Source: Verrucomicrobiales bacterium
GTDB lineage: Bacteria > Verrucomicrobiota > Verrucomicrobiia > Limisphaerales > JAFMIX01
Reading direction: 5' to 3'
Assembly (NCBI GenBank): GCA_017853785.1
Contig: JAFMIX010000171.1
Coordinates: 1 to 5,116 of the forward strand
DNA: 5,116 bases
Part shown: one piece after another, positions 2,999-5,116 of the stretch
Numbering within the stretch: position 1 is the stretch's first letter
How the letters are laid out: the number at the start of each line of letters is the position of its first letter
The notes under the pieces: generated by a model
Databases searched by the model: none
Told to the model about the DNA's origin: nothing
The model's input: only the letters and a program-made list of their open reading frames with translations
Position numbers and translations under genes: made by a program

Positions 2999-5116
2999 TC
3001 ACGGCCGCGCCCGCAACTGGTAGAAGCGCGTCGCCGTCGGGTCGCCGCTCTGGCTGCCGTCGTCCTGGAAGACGTAGTTGGTGGTCGGGGACGTGACGCG
3101 GTTGGTGAACTCACGCCACAGCGTGTGGGCGACGAGATTCGTGGCCCACTGCACGGCGAACGCGCGGTTGCTGGCCGCCGACCAGCGCAGCGTGACTTGC
3201 GCGCCAGCAACCACCACGGCGTTCGTACCGGCAAAGACCGGCGCGGGCGCGGCGACATCCACATGCACCGCGAAACTGTTGGTCGCGCTCAACGCCTGGT
3301 TGGCGAGCGCGGCGGCGTTGAAGTCCGTGGCGATGGTCGTCAGCTGATAATCGCCCGGGCCTTGCGCGCTGTCCGGCGTCCACTCAATCACTCCCGATGC
3401 GGAAATGGTCGGCGGGTTGTTGGTCACGGGATCGCCAGTGGCCTGGTTTATCGCGGTCAACGCATAGCTGATCGGATTGGCCGGGAGGTCCCCATCGGAG
3501 GCGCTGTTGGGGACCGTGAGCGGGAGCAGGGCTTCAATCGTCTGGCCGCCCACCGCCCCCAAAGTCGGCGCGGTGTTCACCTCAATGACATCCACGGTGA
3601 AGCTGTTGGCGGCGGTGTTCGCGATGGGCGCGGCATTGTCGGTGGCCAGCGTGGTGAAGGTGTAGGTGCCCGGGCCTTGCGCCTCGGTCGGCGTCCAGGT
3701 GATGCCGCCGGTGGCACTGTCAATGGCCGCGCCGGCGGGCGGACTGATGAGGGTGTAGGTCAGGACGGCCCCGACGTTGGTGCTGGTGGCGGAGTTGGTC
3801 ACGGTCAGCAGCGTCTGCTCGTTGATGGTGAAGGTTGCGCTGGTGATGTTGGTGTTGAAGACCGGCGGATTGGTGCCGGTGATGGTCACGCCGGAGCTGG
3901 AGGTGGTGTCCACATAGATGAACGCCAGGTCCCAGGAGAGCAGCAAGGGGGACAAGGTGGCAGCCCCGACGCGGTTGTCCCAGATTTCAAGCTGCCATTC
4001 GCCTTCGGCGCTTTCACCCTTTAGGATTTCGAGCGAGCTTTCCGGCAGCGCGAAGGCCGTGTTGGTGCTCACGCTCACCGCCGTGCCGCGGAACGGCGGC
4101 AGCCGGTATTTCATGGGCGTGGTGGTCTTCGCCGGGTCCTCCGTAAACAAGAAGTAATTGTAGTTGGTGGCCACGCTGCCGATTGTATAAGTCCACTGCG
4201 TGACCGGATTGGTGTTACCGAACTCATTCATCACGATGGTCAGGTACGAGGACGGCCCGCCCACCGCACCGGCTGGCGGGAAGGTGAAAGTCCGGGTCTG
4301 CGGAATCGTGTTGGTGGCGCTCACCGGCCCGGGCGCGGGCGGGTTGTTGGTGAACCCGGTGTCCAATATCAGGTTGGCCGGCACGATGTTCGTGCCGTAA
4401 TACACCGTCAACTGATCCGGCGCGGTGTAAAAATTGTAGGTGATCGGGACCGTCCCGGAGGTTATGCCGACGTCAATGGCAACGCTGTTCGACGCCGGGC
4501 CGCCGTTGGCAGAGACATACACGAGGTTCGTCGTGATGACCGTCGAGCCGTAGCCGTTCGTGTCCGACATCCCGCGATTCTCCGCCAACAGCACCCGCGT
4601 GCCGGCCGGGCTGATCAACGTCAACGCCAGGTCGGAAACACGTTCGTGGTCAATCCGCACGCCCACCTCCACGGAGTAAATCTGGTTCGTGTCCGCCACC
4701 GAGATGGAGGCGCGGCTCACCGCGTCGTCCACCAGCGGGACAATGCCGCTGGAAGCGAAGTTGGCCGGCAGCACGCCGCGCAGGTCCAGCCCCACGTTGA
4801 TGGTGAGCGTAATGGTCTGGGCGAGAGGTCCCGGATTGTAGACGGCGATGAAATATCTCCCGGTCAGCAACGCCGGCGTGCTGCCGCGCGTCAATGTCAC
4901 CCGGCCTCCCGGCGGCGTGATGGGCGCATACACATCGAACTCCGTGAACGTCGGCACCTCATCGTAGCGCATATACAGATCCACCGGCTGTGTGTTGCCG
5001 GAAACCAGGATGGTAAGGTTCGTCCCCTCCGCCGGCACATCCACGTAGGTCCGGTAAAAACCGCCCGGCTGAATCGTCACGGTCACACTGTTCGTCTCGG
5101 GCTTCGGTTCGAGTTT
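2999..5116 (-). CDS. Large secreted multidomain protein (PPC-like, P-domain, He_PIG/cadherin-like repeats), C-terminal 705 residues
   Basis: The frame stays open to the window edge (upstream codons read KLEPKPETNS), so the true start lies outside; a GTG at 5086 is only an internal valine. Residues counted from the edge: about 14-110 resemble a pre-peptidase C-terminal (PPC) beta-sandwich (GGFYRTYVDVP, VDLYMRYDEVPT, LLTGRYFIAVYNPGP). About 122-190 are the first half of a proprotein-convertase P-domain (YSVEVGVRIDHERVSDLALT, ISPAGTRVLLAENRG). About 340-402 are its second half (GEWQLEIWDNR...LSPLLLSWDLAFIY), with a beta-rich stretch of some 150 residues between. About 415-514 and 515-622 are two cadherin/He_PIG-like repeats, each with a WTP...AQGPG-Y--TT-ATD motif. 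The last 83 residues form a module (LRWSAASNRAFAVQWATNL ... RFYQLRARP) that I associate with exported Verrucomicrobiota proteins. Composition is rich in Thr, Asn and Ala, with almost no Cys. PPC and P-domains often follow secreted peptidase domains, so a catalytic domain may precede the window; adhesion or matrix roles are equally open. Confidence 0.88.
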   Translation of the reverse strand, partial: KLEPKPETNSVTVTIQPGGFYRTYVDVPAEGTNLTILVSGNTQPVDLYMRYDEVPTFTEFDVYAPITPPGGRVTLTRGSTPALLTGRYFIAVYNPGPLAQTITLTINVGLDLRGVLPANFASSGIVPLVDDAVSRASISVADTNQIYSVEVGVRIDHERVSDLALTLISPAGTRVLLAENRGMSDTNGYGSTVITTNLVYVSANGGPASNSVAIDVGITSGTVPITYNFYTAPDQLTVYYGTNIVPANLILDTGFTNNPPAPGPVSATNTIPQTRTFTFPPAGAVGGPSSYLTIVMNEFGNTNPVTQWTYTIGSVATNYNYFLFTEDPAKTTTPMKYRLPPFRGTAVSVSTNTAFALPESSLEILKGESAEGEWQLEIWDNRVGAATLSPLLLSWDLAFIYVDTTSSSGVTITGTNPPVFNTNITSATFTINEQTLLTVTNSATSTNVGAVLTYTLISPPAGAAIDSATGGITWTPTEAQGPGTYTFTTLATDNAAPIANTAANSFTVDVIEVNTAPTLGAVGGQTIEALLPLTVPNSASDGDLPANPISYALTAINQATGDPVTNNPPTISASGVIEWTPDSAQGPGDYQLTTIATDFNAAALANQALSATNSFAVHVDVAAPAPVFAGTNAVVVAGAQVTLRWSAASNRAFAVQWATNLVAHTLWREFTNRVTSPTTNYVFQDDGSQSGDPTATRFYQLRARP
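3002..3250 (-). other. C-terminal module of the large secreted protein
   Basis: The last 83 residues contain VTLRWSAASNRAFAVQWATNL, a W-REFTNRV segment, a YVFQDDG turn and the ending RFYQLRARP. I recognise this pattern from the C-termini of many exported proteins in Pedosphaera-like Verrucomicrobiota. Its function is not known to me; a beta-sandwich fold at the end of the chain is the likely structure. No LPXTG-type or PEP-CTERM anchor follows. Confidence 0.5.
3257..3574 (-). repeat. Cadherin/He_PIG-like repeat 2 of the large secreted protein
   Basis: The second unit is aligned to the first with an offset of exactly 105 codons: ISYALTAINQATGD, VIEWTPDSAQGPGDY, TIATDFNAA. The identical 15-mer lies at 3353-3367, 315 bp from its partner, pointing to an in-frame duplication that has since diverged. 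Confidence 0.75.
3575..3874 (-). repeat. Cadherin/He_PIG-like repeat 1 of the large secreted protein
   Basis: This is the first of two tandem Ig-fold-like units with a 105-residue period. Conserved points are LTYTLISPPAGAAID, GITWTPTEAQGPGTY and TLATDNAAP. Repeats of this kind usually act as spacers or carbohydrate/protein-binding modules in surface proteins. The AQGPG codons share an identical 15-base stretch (3668-3682) with the second repeat. Confidence 0.75.
4099..4549 (-). other. Probable inserted beta-rich domain inside the P-domain
   Basis: The P-domain of the large secreted protein normally spans roughly 80-100 residues. Here its first-half signature (VGVRIDHERVSDLALTL) and its last-half signature (GEWQLEIWDNR...SWDLAF) are about 215 residues apart. 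The stretch between holds ITYNFYTAPDQLTVYYGTN, ANLILDTGF, YLTIVMNEFGNTN and TQWTYTIG, which read like strands of a separate beta-sandwich. Boundaries are approximate. Confidence 0.55.

Noticed and set aside
3125..4024. Open frame of 299 codons on the plus strand, antisense to the large secreted protein
   Set aside because: Its translation is a Gly/Arg-rich low-information string with no motif, and the opposite strand carries clear domains. It reflects GC-rich codon use on the other strand.

Overview
The window is GC-rich bacterial chromosome with five genes, two of which run off the ends. The best guess for the source is Verrucomicrobiota, Pedosphaera/Limisphaera-like. That is an inference from three things: the C-terminal module of the large secreted protein ('SNRAFAVQWATNL...FYQLR'), a DksA-like protein with a decayed zinc finger, and the general lack of Shine-Dalgarno sites. 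It was not tested by any search.

Layout. On the minus strand at the left, read right to left, are folE2 (GTP cyclohydrolase IB, 763-1593), a DksA/TraR-like RNA polymerase-binding protein (33-626), and the first nine codons of a gene that looks like rpmG, ribosomal protein L33 (1-28). The last two are 4 bp apart, and the ribosome binding site of rpmG lies inside the last codons of the dksA-like gene. Diverging from folE2 on the plus strand is a secreted endonuclease/exonuclease/phosphatase-family enzyme (1695-2627). It converges, with an 8-bp gap, on a minus-strand DUF971 (gamma-butyrobetaine hydroxylase N-domain-like) protein (2636-2938). The rest (2999-5116, minus) is the C-terminal 705 residues of a large extracellular multidomain protein. 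Its modules are a PPC-like beta-sandwich, a proprotein-convertase P-domain that appears to be split by about 150 residues, two cadherin/He_PIG-like repeats and a short C-terminal module.

How the genes may work together. folE2, the dksA-like gene and rpmG belong to classes with known zinc-independent paralogs that other bacteria use during zinc limitation. The DksA-like protein here has visibly lost three of its four zinc cysteines. The trio could be a zinc-sparing cluster, or simply the standing state in a lineage that has dropped these zinc sites. No convincing Zur operator is visible. The secreted enzyme, the DUF971 protein and the large surface protein show no clear functional link to the trio or to each other.

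No tRNA, rRNA, CRISPR array, insertion sequence or phage gene is seen. The non-coding stretches (627-762, 1594-1694, 2628-2635, 2939-2998) are all under 140 bp.
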